64,000 nucleotides of DNA from an uncultured Colwellia sp. (GTDB taxonomy: Bacteria; Pseudomonadota; Gammaproteobacteria; Enterobacterales; Alteromonadaceae). The translations under genes and the position numbers were made by a program. The number at the start of each line of letters is the position of its first letter. Position 1 is the stretch's first letter. Where the stretch lies: positions 62,001 to 126,000 of the forward strand of contig CAJXUN010000005.1 in NCBI GenBank assembly GCA_913061475.1, read 5' to 3'. Below, in pieces: positions 18,053 to 27,015 of this stretch. The notes beneath the pieces are model-generated. The model was not told the DNA's origin. It ran no database searches and saw only the letters and a list, made by a program, of their open reading frames with translations.

Positions 18053-18979
18053 GTGCAAGCAAATAAGATAAATTCTAACCAATATGCTTATCTCGTTAAA
18101 TTAGCGGCGTTTGCAGCGACAGCAACAGCGTTAATATTAGTGCTGTTAAAACTTTACGCTTGGTTTGTTACTGATGCTAGCGCCATGTTAGCTTCGGCAA
18201 CTGATTCTATTTTAGATTTATTTGCCTCAATTATGAATGTCGTTATTTTACGCTTCGCTTTGGCTCCGGCTGATAAAGAGCATAAATTTGGCCACGGTAA
18301 AGCGGAAAGCCTTGCGGGGTTGGTACAAGCGGCGTTTGTGCTCGGCTCTGCTTTATTACTGGTTTTTAATGGTGTTGACCGTATTATTAATCCTCAACAG
18401 GTGGTACGAACAGAAGTCGGGATTGGCGTTTCCGTTATTGCCATTGCGATGACGTTAATGCTGGTGATGCTACAAAAATATGTTATCAGCCGCACACGCT
18501 CGGTGGCAATTAGCGCCGACGCATTACATTATCAATCTGACCTGTTGCTCAATTTAGGTGTGCTTGCAGCACTGTTTTTAAGCCAAGGCTATTGGCTACA
18601 GGCTGATGGTGTTTTTACGGTGGCAGTTGGTATATTTTTATTGATGGGGGCAGGAAAAATAATGTGGACCAGTGTTCATCATTTGATGGATCATGAGCTA
18701 ACCGAAACTGAGTTGTCGATGATAAAAAAAATCATCTTAAACCATCAAGGCGCTCATGGAATGCATGAATTAAGAACACGACAAGCAGGGCCGGATCGTT
18801 TTATTCAGTTTCACTTAGAGTTAGATGAAAAGTTATCATTGTTAGAGGCGCATAGTATTGGTGAGGCTATTGAGGCTGAAATAATACAAGCACTGGCACC
18901 ATGCGAAGTCTTTATTCATCACGATCCCTTGTCTGTGGTTGACCTTCAAGCGAGAAATAACGTTACTCAACGCGACTGA
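18053..18979 (+). CDS. fieF: Cation diffusion facilitator (FieF-like iron/zinc efflux)
   Basis: A 308-residue inner-membrane metal/proton antiporter with six transmembrane helices (about residues 10-205) and a cytoplasmic metal-binding domain. The transport site is visible as ATDSILDL in helix 2 and HYQSDLLLN in helix 5, with the HKFGHGKAES loop between helices 2 and 3. The GTG at 18053 is favoured as start because GGAG lies 9 bases upstream; an in-frame ATG at 18038 has no ribosome site and itself overlaps that GGAG. FieF lies close to cpxRA in E. coli too. Metal specificity is not certain. It overlaps nothing and converges with the lysophospholipase gene. Confidence 0.92.
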   Translation: MQANKINSNQYAYLVKLAAFAATATALILVLLKLYAWFVTDASAMLASATDSILDLFASIMNVVILRFALAPADKEHKFGHGKAESLAGLVQAAFVLGSALLLVFNGVDRIINPQQVVRTEVGIGVSVIAIAMTLMLVMLQKYVISRTRSVAISADALHYQSDLLLNLGVLAALFLSQGYWLQADGVFTVAVGIFLLMGAGKIMWTSVHHLMDHELTETELSMIKKIILNHQGAHGMHELRTRQAGPDRFIQFHLELDEKLSLLEAHSIGEAIEAEIIQALAPCEVFIHHDPLSVVDLQARNNVTQRD

Positions 18980-18987
18980 AACAGCGC

Positions 18988-19998
18988 TTATTGATGTTGA
19001 GAAAACCATGTGATGGCATGGTTAATGGCGATATCTCGGTATTGATCTATCTCGAAGAAAAGCTCGTGATATGCACCGGCTATCGCTATTGGCTCAGGCT
19101 CAGGGCAATAGCGTTGATTATGATGATTAAATTGTTGGCAAAAATTATTTTGAGCATCATTATCCACAATATACTCATCTCCAGCTTGCAGCATTTGAAT
19201 AGGCAATGATAACTTTTTAAGGTCTATGAAAAGGCTCTCAGATGTTTTTATCGCTTGCGCTAACCAGTTAAATGTTACCCCTCCAAGTTTTAATTCTGAT
19301 CGTTCATGGTATAGATCTCTAAAACGTTGAAAGCGTTGTTGCGAGTGCATTAAACGGTTGTCAGCAAATGACGTTTCATTAACATCATTTTGCCCTACGA
19401 AATACCATGGCGTAGCGGAGAAGCACTTATTTAGCGTGGCACCGGTTTTGATCAGTGATGTTGCTAGCCATTTAGGAATACCTGCACTTGCGATGGCTAT
19501 CATCGGTGAACTCAAACTTAATGCTTTGACATTGTGTTGGTAAAGTTGCAAATATCTTAATGCAATAGCGCCGCCCATTGAGTGCGCTAGCATAAATGAG
19601 CTTTTTTGATGTTGTGGATACTTCTTGGGTAATACTTGCTTGAGTAATTGATGTAAATCTGCGGCATAATCATCAAAAATATCAACATGACCTTGTAAGC
19701 TATTGGTAGCTAAACGGCCAGAAAGCCCTTGGCCACGATGATCGATGATCACACTATCAAAGCCTAGTATATCTAAGTCAAATGCTAATTCCTGATATTT
19801 TAGGTAAGCTTCAGAGCGGCCTGGCACAATAACAATGTAAGGCTTTTCTGGGCGCTTAAAATTTGTGGCATAAGCAATATTAATATCATCAGTTGTTTGA
19901 AATGAAGTTTGCTCAACAGATTGCCAAAATGCTTCAATAGCAGCAATTTTTTCAAGTGTAAGCGCCCGTTTACTCTTCAAGCTTTTGGCATGGGTCAT
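18988..19998 (-). CDS. pldB: Alpha/beta hydrolase, PldB-like lysophospholipase
   Basis: A 336-residue serine hydrolase. The nucleophile elbow is AHSMGG (about residue 145), preceded by VIIDHRGQGLSGR, and a late GAYHELFFE carries the catalytic histidine; an acid residue is likely in QAGDEYIVD. This is the pattern of the monoacylglycerol lipase/PldB group that releases fatty acids from lysophospholipids. No signal peptide is evident. The gene ends 8 bases from the fieF stop in a convergent arrangement, with no room for a separate terminator. Confidence 0.88.
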   Translation of the reverse strand: MTHAKSLKSKRALTLEKIAAIEAFWQSVEQTSFQTTDDINIAYATNFKRPEKPYIVIVPGRSEAYLKYQELAFDLDILGFDSVIIDHRGQGLSGRLATNSLQGHVDIFDDYAADLHQLLKQVLPKKYPQHQKSSFMLAHSMGGAIALRYLQLYQHNVKALSLSSPMIAIASAGIPKWLATSLIKTGATLNKCFSATPWYFVGQNDVNETSFADNRLMHSQQRFQRFRDLYHERSELKLGGVTFNWLAQAIKTSESLFIDLKKLSLPIQMLQAGDEYIVDNDAQNNFCQQFNHHNQRYCPEPEPIAIAGAYHELFFEIDQYRDIAINHAITWFSQHQ

Positions 19999-20044
19999 TG
20001 CAGCAGTTCCAAATAAAACAGAAAACTAAGAAATAAAAGTGTTG

Positions 20045-21448
20045 TTATTCATTGGCGCTATTTTTGCTGATCTCGACAGGTAATTCAATAGTAATAGTAA
20101 GGCCATTGTTGGTATTGTTTCTAGCACTGATACTGCCATGATGAGCACCAACTGCTTGTTTAGCGATTGCTAAGCCTAAACCTGTACCTCCGGTTGCACG
20201 ATCACGGGCTTGAGCAACCCGATAAAAAGGTTCAAATAATTTAGCTAAGTCGTCGTTAGGAACGCCGGTTCCTGTATCAATAATATCAATGACATAATGG
20301 TTGTTTGTTTTCTTGATATGGACATTGAGCTCATCGTTCACTCGGCTATATTTTATCGCATTAACTAAAATATTATTGATAGCACTAGACAATAATGACG
20401 GATCAGCTTGCAACATTGCTGTTCCCTCATTATGGAAAACAATGCTAATAGATTTTTCATTAGCGATATATTGTGCATCTTCAATACAAAGTACCAGTAA
20501 CTGTTTGAGATCAACAGACATCAGCTCCATCTGACTGATGGTATTTTCCATGCGTGATAACGATAAAACATTGGAAATCATCTCGTCGAGCCTAGCGACC
20601 TCTAACTCACAGCGCTGTAAGTGTTTGTGTAATAGGGACTCATCGATATTAGCTTGTTGAGCAAGTCCGAGTGCGATTTGTAATCGGGTCATGGGTGAAC
20701 GCAGTTCATGCGAAACATCCGCCATAAGCCTTTGGTGAGCATCAATGTTTTGTTCTAATTTTTCTGCCATCAGGTTGAAGCTCATCGCACAAGCGCCGAT
20801 TTCATCGTTACGCTGGGCTTTTAACGGTACACGTGCACTAAACTCACCATCGCCAAAACGAGCAGCGGCCTTTTGCATTGCTATCAGTGGCTTGGTGAAT
20901 GAGCGAGTCAGTAGCCAGAGTAAAATCGAGCTGATGATCACGGGTATTGCTAAGCGTACCCATGCCGGTATATGGCGTATAAAGTTGCCGAAATGTGGCT
21001 TACGGTCGCGAGTCGCAACAAATAGTTGATAGGAAGTCCCTGCAACGTCAATAGCTAGCGGTCCGGTCATGCGGTAAAACTCTGACTTTACCGTTGTCAG
21101 GCTCTCTAAATTGTTTTCGACTAAAAAGTTGCGCAAACTAGCAATTTGCCATATTTCTGAAGATAGCACTTCATTGGTTAGCATATTTTTTAATAGTAGT
21201 TCTTGCTCGGCATTTCTCGATAAAATTGACAGCACGGCTTGTGGAGTTTTTGGTGTATTACGTTTTATGAGTCGGTCGATTCGTTTGACGCGGGATATAT
21301 CAGAGTGATGGCTAGGCGCAATAAAACTTTTTGTTCTAAATTGCTCAGACACCAACCTAGTGATGCCAATGGTTAATACGACAATTAGCCAAAAGCAGAT
21401 AAATAATTTTGCGCCAATTGAGCTGAATTTTCCCGAAATACTCAACAT
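20045..21448 (-). CDS. cpxA: CpxA-like sensor histidine kinase
   Basis: A 467-residue inner-membrane kinase: helix 1 (about 12-30), periplasmic sensor (about 35-162), helix 2 (about 163-182), HAMP, HisKA with His247 in ADVSHELRSP, and HATPase with the N box (INNILVNAIKYS), DTGTGVP and GTGLGLAIAKQ. All catalytic parts are intact. Its ATG overlaps the cpxR stop by one base (TGATG). The E. coli relative senses envelope protein misfolding. The Spy/CpxP-like gene on the other side of cpxR supports the Cpx assignment, although the periplasmic domain is the part that varies. Confidence 0.92.
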   Translation of the reverse strand: MLSISGKFSSIGAKLFICFWLIVVLTIGITRLVSEQFRTKSFIAPSHHSDISRVKRIDRLIKRNTPKTPQAVLSILSRNAEQELLLKNMLTNEVLSSEIWQIASLRNFLVENNLESLTTVKSEFYRMTGPLAIDVAGTSYQLFVATRDRKPHFGNFIRHIPAWVRLAIPVIISSILLWLLTRSFTKPLIAMQKAAARFGDGEFSARVPLKAQRNDEIGACAMSFNLMAEKLEQNIDAHQRLMADVSHELRSPMTRLQIALGLAQQANIDESLLHKHLQRCELEVARLDEMISNVLSLSRMENTISQMELMSVDLKQLLVLCIEDAQYIANEKSISIVFHNEGTAMLQADPSLLSSAINNILVNAIKYSRVNDELNVHIKKTNNHYVIDIIDTGTGVPNDDLAKLFEPFYRVAQARDRATGGTGLGLAIAKQAVGAHHGSISARNNTNNGLTITIELPVEISKNSANE

Positions 21449-22149
21449 CAGGCAATTTCACCAGCCAAGAAAATATAGCCGGCACCGCGAATAGTTTTGA
21501 ATTTATCATTTGGGCTAAACGGTAGCAATTTACGACGAATATTACTGACATGCATATCAATGCTACGGTCAAAAGCACTTAGCTTACGTTTTAGCACTTG
21601 TTCTGATATTTCTTCCTTACTGACAATCCCGCCAGGCTTTGACATCAAATACTCAATGATTTGATATTCAGTGCCGGTAAGTTCGACATGCTGTTCATGG
21701 CAAGTTACCTGACGTGTTGCATGATTTAACACAACCCCATTGACTTCTAATGCTGTGCTCTGCTCTTTACTATTTTGTACTATTTTTATCCGACGCAGGA
21801 TAGCGTTTATACGTGCGAGTAATTCTCGGTGCTGAAAGGGTTTCGGTAAATAATCATCAGCCCCCAGTTCTAGGCCTAATATTCGGTCAGCATTATCGCC
21901 TTTAGCGGTCAGCATTAATATTGGCGTTTTGTGATTACCACCGAGTGCTTTCAATACTTCAAAGCCAGTTAAGCCAGGCATCATCACATCTAACATTATT
22001 AGCGAAATACTATTATCGAATGCACTTTCTAAACCGGATATTCCGTCATAGCAACAAATTAATTCGAAGCCTTCAGTGGCTAGGTAATCAGATAATAACT
22101 CAGCAAGTTCCTTATCATCATCTATTAATAAAAGTTTATGCTTTTTCAC
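21448..22149 (-). CDS. cpxR: CpxR-like response regulator (OmpR family)
   Basis: A 233-residue regulator with an intact receiver: acidic pair in LLIDDDKE, phosphoacceptor Asp54 in IMLDVMMPG, Thr in LTAKGD and Lys in LPKPFQ. An OmpR-type winged helix follows (about 130-230) with FDRSIDMHVSNIRRKL. Linked to cpxA by a one-base overlap. A direct repeat of the CpxR type lies upstream at 22218-22233, suitable for control of both cpxRA and the divergent spy-like gene. Confidence 0.95.
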   Translation of the reverse strand: MKKHKLLLIDDDKELAELLSDYLATEGFELICCYDGISGLESAFDNSISLIMLDVMMPGLTGFEVLKALGGNHKTPILMLTAKGDNADRILGLELGADDYLPKPFQHRELLARINAILRRIKIVQNSKEQSTALEVNGVVLNHATRQVTCHEQHVELTGTEYQIIEYLMSKPGGIVSKEEISEQVLKRKLSAFDRSIDMHVSNIRRKLLPFSPNDKFKTIRGAGYIFLAGEIA

Positions 22150-22217
22150 TTTTGCTCTCGTTTATCGCTCATTACCTGTCGCTATAGTAACCTATAAATT
22201 AATTGTCATTTAGTATC

Positions 22218-22233
22218 TTTACATAACATTTAC
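22218..22233. promoter_or_regulatory. Putative CpxR box
   Basis: TTTAC, six bases, TTTAC. Read on the other strand this is GTAAA-N6-GTAAA, the known CpxR recognition pattern of two GTAAA half-sites with short spacing. It lies about 65 bases before the spy-like ATG and 70 bases before the cpxR ATG. A -10-like TATACT at 22265-22270 serves the spy-like gene; no good -35 is seen, as expected for an activated promoter. Confidence 0.65.
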
Positions 22234-22298
22234 GTTGGTTTGCGTTTCTTTTCGTTCGGCAATTTATACTGATGTTGAATTAATTGAGGAGCAAAGTT

Positions 22299-22796
22299 AT
22301 GAAAATGCAAAAAGTATATTCAACAATAAAACCCTATGTTGCCACGAGTGTAATGCTACTAACAATGACAAGTATGAACGTTAATGCCATCGAGAAAAGC
22401 ATCGAGCAAACCAATGCCGTTACTAGCTATCAAGAGGCTGATGGCAACGGTAAACAAGATAAGAAGATGAAAAAGCGCTTTCATCGTTTAGCTAAAAAAT
22501 TAGCGTTAACGTCAGAGCAACGCAGTAAAGTTAAAGCAATTTTGGCTAATATCAAAACTAAGCACCAGGAGAGCAAAGGCTCATTAGCGGGCTTTAAAGA
22601 CCAAGTGAGATCACTGATGAAAACCGGTGAGTTTGATGAGAATAATTTTACTGCTATTTATATGGAGTATCAGCCGGTTTTTCAACAAAATGCGATGGCA
22701 AGAGCTAAAGTTCAACATCAAATTATGCAAGTATTAACGCCAGAGCAACAAGAGAAATTTTTAACAATGAAAGCACATCGTAAGGACTTACGTTAA
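22299..22796 (+). CDS. Spy/CpxP-family periplasmic protein
   Basis: A 165-residue exported protein with a signal peptide (about residues 1-30) and an LTxxQ motif pair: LALTSEQRSK in the middle and LTPEQQEKF near the C-terminus, which defines the Spy/CpxP helical cradle. CpxP restrains CpxA and Spy acts as an ATP-independent chaperone; which of these this is cannot be told. The ATG at 22299 follows AGGAG with 7-base spacing; an upstream in-frame TTG at 22284 overlaps that ribosome site and is rejected. The last 9 bases overlap the end of the convergent M56 gene. Confidence 0.92.
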   Translation: MKMQKVYSTIKPYVATSVMLLTMTSMNVNAIEKSIEQTNAVTSYQEADGNGKQDKKMKKRFHRLAKKLALTSEQRSKVKAILANIKTKHQESKGSLAGFKDQVRSLMKTGEFDENNFTAIYMEYQPVFQQNAMARAKVQHQIMQVLTPEQQEKFLTMKAHRKDLR

Positions 22797-24749
22797 TAGA
22801 CTAAAGGAAAATATTTTTGACATTTTGCTTTCTACTGCACGGCCATTTTCTTTGGCAGGTAGAAAGCGCCATTTTTGCATAGCATTACGGATGGTATTGC
22901 GAAAATAGCTTACTTTACTCTTACTTTCAAATTGAATGTTTTTTACTAAGCCATTTTTATCTATATTAAACTCGACCATTATCTCCAACTCTATGCCTTT
23001 TCTTTTAGCCGAAGAGGGATATTTTGGTTCAACAGAGTTTATAAGTTTTGCAGCAAAATTTTTCGCTTGCATATCTTTAACATTACTGACTGCTTTGTTG
23101 CTACTATCTCGACTAAATGGTGCGGCTCTCAGCGCGGTATTATTGGATGAATTTAGTTGGTTGCGCAAACCATAATGGGTTTGGTTTAACGACGCAGTTT
23201 TAATGTCTTTAGATACCTCTGGCTCATTTAATAATGAAGCAAGCTGCTGTGAGTAAGAATTTAATTTCGCGGAATTTTGTGCAGAGTCTGTGCGTTCCAA
23301 AGCTAATTCTGACTTTGATTTAGTCGTAGTCATATTAATATTTTGACTAACTTGTGTTTGCGTTTTTAACTCTGCATGATGTTGCGCGACATTTTTCTTA
23401 CTACTAGAACTTACCGTTACAATCGGTAATTCATTATAGTAAGGCGTCGACAAATTTTCACTGGCGGTATTACGCTTAAGTAAACGAGCTTTTACCTGCA
23501 AAGTGCGATTTTGTTTTATCGCCTCAGGTCGTAAGCTAATGTCTTCTTCGTTTACTTGTGAATGATTCACCTTTGGGCCATCAATGGCTAATAACTGACT
23601 AGCAAGTGAGGTATTGTTATTGACGCTTTCAAACGCCAAAGGCACATAGGTTATGGTACTTTTGTTTAATGCTTTAGGTGCGTTTTGAATTGAAATACTA
23701 CCGGACTGTAAATCAATAATTGGCAAGGTGGGTGAGTATTTAGAGAAAACAAAAATAATACTGATTAATATTGTAAAAGACGCTAACCACTTGCCTGAAT
23801 CTGTACTTTTTGTACAATGTTGTTGATCTAATAAACGCACAACTCGTTGCTTCAAATCACCACCCGAAGCTGCCATTGCCATATTTGGAATGCTATGATG
23901 GTGACGATGTTGTTGACACAAAGATGCCGTATCAGCCAATGTATGAGCATACGCAACTGAGCTACCACTATGTTGTACCGCAATATCATCACTACAATAT
24001 TCTCGTTCATTACGCATTTGTTTTGAAACCCAGCGCACAGCTGGATGGAAAAACAATAAAATCTCTACTAAGGTTTGTAAAAAATTAACTAAGTAGTCAT
24101 GGCGTCGAATATGCGCTAATTCATGCAGCAATAACATATCTAATTGTTGCGGTGATAAGCCCGAAAGCATGCTAAACGGAATCAGTACAACCGGTTTTAA
24201 CCATCCTATCGCCATAGGAACATTGGTTTTACTCGATAATAATAAAACCACTTTTCTTGATAAACCAACTTTTTTTATTAGCATATCAAAGCGAGTTTGC
24301 AATGCCTTGTCAGCAGCGATACAGCCTTGCATTGGTAGTTTATTGACGTTGTAAAGTTCTATGATTAACTTAAGTGCAAGTACACAAACAATAGTAAGCC
24401 AAACGATGGATAGTGCGGGTAAAAATTCTAACCATTCCATATACCATGTATTTGCTTGCATTTGCTCAAGGTAAAAGTGTTGATCGAGTAAGGGCAGGGC
24501 ATGTACTAAACTTGTTGTTTGGCGGAGTTCAATATCGTAAATGACAAAAAATGTGATGGCAGGTAGAAGTAAACAGCCTATCATCGCTAATGAGCTTAAC
24601 GCATAGCGCAATTGGGATTTTTGAAAAGAAATTAATGACAACAAAGTTTTTAATACCAACGCAACTAAAGCTCCTTGCCACAAAAAGTGGATAAGAGTTA
24701 TTGCTAAAGCAGCTAATAATGGACTATTTATTAAGCTTTCTTGCATCAT
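22788..24749 (-). CDS. M56 (BlaR1-type) membrane metallopeptidase with TonB C-terminal domain
   Basis: A 653-residue inner-membrane protein. Four hydrophobic segments lie in roughly the first 130 residues and around 315-335; the zinc protease site HELAHIRRHD (His209, Glu210, His213) is intact and faces the cytoplasm in BlaR1. After the last helix there is a long low-complexity periplasmic linker (about 340-560) and a TonB C-terminal fold (about 565-650) with VEPKYPSSAKRKG and WRFLPAKENG. The protease usually cleaves its BlaI partner, encoded 34 bases upstream. Instead of a beta-lactam sensor domain it carries the TonB-like domain, so the signal is unknown. Confidence 0.92.
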   Translation of the reverse strand: MMQESLINSPLLAALAITLIHFLWQGALVALVLKTLLSLISFQKSQLRYALSSLAMIGCLLLPAITFFVIYDIELRQTTSLVHALPLLDQHFYLEQMQANTWYMEWLEFLPALSIVWLTIVCVLALKLIIELYNVNKLPMQGCIAADKALQTRFDMLIKKVGLSRKVVLLLSSKTNVPMAIGWLKPVVLIPFSMLSGLSPQQLDMLLLHELAHIRRHDYLVNFLQTLVEILLFFHPAVRWVSKQMRNEREYCSDDIAVQHSGSSVAYAHTLADTASLCQQHRHHHSIPNMAMAASGGDLKQRVVRLLDQQHCTKSTDSGKWLASFTILISIIFVFSKYSPTLPIIDLQSGSISIQNAPKALNKSTITYVPLAFESVNNNTSLASQLLAIDGPKVNHSQVNEEDISLRPEAIKQNRTLQVKARLLKRNTASENLSTPYYNELPIVTVSSSSKKNVAQHHAELKTQTQVSQNINMTTTKSKSELALERTDSAQNSAKLNSYSQQLASLLNEPEVSKDIKTASLNQTHYGLRNQLNSSNNTALRAAPFSRDSSNKAVSNVKDMQAKNFAAKLINSVEPKYPSSAKRKGIELEIMVEFNIDKNGLVKNIQFESKSKVSYFRNTIRNAMQKWRFLPAKENGRAVESKMSKIFSFSLLT

Positions 24750-24783
24750 TGATTATTTCAATTACCTTTTGAACCTTAGTTAA

Positions 24784-25170
24784 TTATGATTGTTGCTCTA
24801 ACTCATTGAGTAATTGTCTTATATCCTCAATTTCTTCTTTACTTGTTGAGGTATCTAAAGCACGCATTACCAACTTTGACGTTGAACCGCCAAATGCTTT
24901 TAAGATTAAATCTTTTAATAAAGATGATTGAGTGACCATTTCACTATTAGCAGGAGCGTAAACATGGGCTCGGTTACTTTCATCACGAATAACTAACGCT
25001 TTCTCGTGCATTATTTGTAGTATTTTCAGTACTGTAGTATAGCCAGTCTTTTGAGTTTGGCTAACGGTTTCATGAATTTGTCGAACCGTAGCCGGTCCCA
25101 TTTTCCAAAGGATATTAAGTAACGTCAGCTCAGCTTCTGTTGGCTTTATATCTGATTTATCTCGTGACAT
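24784..25170 (-). CDS. BlaI/MecI-family transcriptional repressor
   Basis: A 128-residue winged-helix repressor: PTEAELTLLNILWKMGPATVRQIHE (split here: AELTLLNILW and GPATVRQIHE) and GYTTVLKILQIMHEKAL form the helix-turn-helix and recognition helix, and the C-terminal helix gives dimerisation. Co-transcribed with the M56 protease 34 bases downstream, which should inactivate it by cleavage. It probably binds the palindrome at 25206-25232 and represses its own operon. No beta-lactamase gene is nearby. Confidence 0.94.
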   Translation of the reverse strand: MSRDKSDIKPTEAELTLLNILWKMGPATVRQIHETVSQTQKTGYTTVLKILQIMHEKALVIRDESNRAHVYAPANSEMVTQSSLLKDLILKAFGGSTSKLVMRALDTSTSKEEIEDIRQLLNELEQQS

Positions 25171-25205
25171 TGAGATTCCTTAAAGCAAATGTTTGTAGAA
25201 TTATT

Positions 25206-25232
25206 ATACGAATATAATCGTATGTTATACGA
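25206..25232. promoter_or_regulatory. Palindromic operator upstream of blaI-like gene
   Basis: Three alternating half-sites, ATACGA-N6-TCGTAT-N3-ATACGA, form two overlapping perfect inverted repeats 36 bases before the blaI start. Position and dyad symmetry fit a BlaI-type operator covering the promoter. Confidence 0.65.
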
Positions 25233-25338
25233 CCCATCCTAGCCTGAGACGAATAAATGAGCAATAGCTATTGCTAGATTGTTTTCCTCAATTAATGTTT
25301 TTTTCATAAAAACATATTTTTTCAATGAGTTGAAAAAA

Positions 25339-26061
25339 TTATTTTGCTGACAATATCACCTGAGACGAGCGTTTAGGAAAGTTAGTGAAGATACCGTCAA
25401 CTTGATAATTTATACATTGTTGGATTTGTTCAGGGTGATCAACCGTATAAACCCAAACTTTTAGGCCACGACGATGAGCGTCCTTGATAATCTCTATGTT
25501 AAGGCACTCAATTGAAAGGTTCAGCTTGGTTACCTTTAAACCTAAACAAAACTCAGCGTAATTTAGCGGGCAACTAGCAATTAATGCTGCTGTCGCTACT
25601 TGAGGAAATTGCTCGGCCAAACAGGCAAGCGCATGATGATTGAAGGAGGAAATAATAATTTGTTGGTAAGTAATTAAATTATCGTATTTAGCTTGCTCAA
25701 TTAATTGTTTGAGCATGTTTATTTCATTTAATAGTAGCGGGCCTTGTGAAGGAGATTTTAATTCAATATTTATAAGGCACTGCTTGTTAATGCATTGCAA
25801 CGCGTCAAGCAGGGTACAAAGGTGATGAGCTAAATATGGTGACGGATTTAGCATTGCTGCAAGTGGTAATTGGTTAAAATGAACTTTTTTATTACCGTAG
25901 CTAAGGTAGCTATCATGCAGGAGAATAAACTCACCGCTAGCTTGATGGTATTGAACATCAAATTCAATACCATCACAACCTTGTAATATTGCTTGTTCAA
26001 ATGCTAAAAGTGAGTTTTCAGGAAACTCACCGCTAGCACCTCTATGGGCAATTATTTGCAT
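25339..26061 (-). CDS. ugpQ: Glycerophosphodiester phosphodiesterase
   Basis: A 240-residue TIM-barrel phosphodiesterase without a signal peptide, hence cytoplasmic (UgpQ type rather than GlpQ). Motifs: IAHRGASGEFPENS at the N-terminus with the catalytic His, GIEFDVQ, LLHDS, IELKS and the late VWVYTVDHPEQ. It hydrolyses glycerophosphodiesters to glycerol 3-phosphate and an alcohol. It lies 44 bases downstream of psd on the same strand and may be co-transcribed, giving a small phospholipid-turnover group. Confidence 0.94.
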   Translation of the reverse strand: MQIIAHRGASGEFPENSLLAFEQAILQGCDGIEFDVQYHQASGEFILLHDSYLSYGNKKVHFNQLPLAAMLNPSPYLAHHLCTLLDALQCINKQCLINIELKSPSQGPLLLNEINMLKQLIEQAKYDNLITYQQIIISSFNHHALACLAEQFPQVATAALIASCPLNYAEFCLGLKVTKLNLSIECLNIEIIKDAHRRGLKVWVYTVDHPEQIQQCINYQVDGIFTNFPKRSSQVILSAK

Positions 26062-26105
26062 TACTCACCAGATAGATAATTAAACATAATGTTCATTCTG
26101 AAAAC

Positions 26106-26987
26106 TTAATCCTTAGAAGCAGATTTTAGCAAATCGGCATAATGTTCGCCAAGGCGAGTGACCGTTTCAGGTCCTGCTTGTTGATTAAATTTCACCATAT
26201 TAGGGGCAAATGTGGTGACAACCGTCGAGCCTAATTTAAAGCGGCCCATTTCTGCGCCTTTTTCCAAGGTTATTGCACTTGCGCCATTTTCAGGGTATTG
26301 CCAACGAAACACGTCTTTACCTGCTGGTGGCGTCACTGTGCCTGCCCAAACGGTTTCAATACTGGCAACAATAGTTGCTCCAACCAATACCATAGCCATA
26401 GCGCCTTGCGTGGTATCAAAGATAGCGACAACACGTTCATTGCGGGCAAACAAGTTCGGGACGTTATTTGCTGTTAATGGATTGACGGAGAATAAATCGC
26501 CCGGTACGTAGATCATTTCACGTAAAGTACCTGTCATTGGCATATGAATACGATGATAGTCCTTTGGTGCTAAGTAAATACACGAAAATTCACCGTCTTG
26601 AAATGGCGCTGCAGTGTCTTTATCGCCACCAAGTAAGGTTTCCAGGCTGTAATTAAAGCCTTTTGCTTGAATAAGCTGCCCTTGCTCGATCGGACCTTGC
26701 TGACTAATAGCACCATCTACGGGGTAACATACGGTATTTTTATCTTGGAGAATCGTGCGGGCGCCGTCTTCAAGTTCACGGGTAAAAAAGTCATTAAAGG
26801 TTTTAAAATCAGTGGCATTTTTCAACTTAGCTTCAGCCATATTAATATCATAAGCTTTAATGAAGTAACTAATGGCTTTCGTTGTGAGCCAACCCGCTTC
26901 GGCGGCGGCAAACTTTCCTACAAGTCTTGAAATTCCATGTTTTGGCATCATGTATTGCAAGGCGATTTTTAATTTATTAACTAACAC
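26106..26987 (-). CDS. psd: Phosphatidylserine decarboxylase proenzyme
   Basis: A 293-residue membrane-associated enzyme converting phosphatidylserine to phosphatidylethanolamine. The self-cleavage site LGST (KLGSTVVT, about residue 252) is present; the serine becomes the pyruvoyl cofactor. Other signatures: [30 protein letters not shown] with catalytic His, and [10 protein letters not shown]. It follows rsgA by 28 bases, the E. coli order. Confidence 0.97.
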   Translation of the reverse strand: MLVNKLKIALQYMMPKHGISRLVGKFAAAEAGWLTTKAISYFIKAYDINMAEAKLKNATDFKTFNDFFTRELEDGARTILQDKNTVCYPVDGAISQQGPIEQGQLIQAKGFNYSLETLLGGDKDTAAPFQDGEFSCIYLAPKDYHRIHMPMTGTLREMIYVPGDLFSVNPLTANNVPNLFARNERVVAIFDTTQGAMAMVLVGATIVASIETVWAGTVTPPAGKDVFRWQYPENGASAITLEKGAEMGRFKLGSTVVTTFAPNMVKFNQQAGPETVTRLGEHYADLLKSASKD

Positions 26988-27015
26988 TATTTTTCCTTAA
27001 TTTTCGTTTACGGTT

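Noticed and set aside
24784-25170. Beta-lactam resistance locus
   Set aside because: BlaI and M56 proteins suggest it, but there is no beta-lactamase and the sensor domain is TonB-like.
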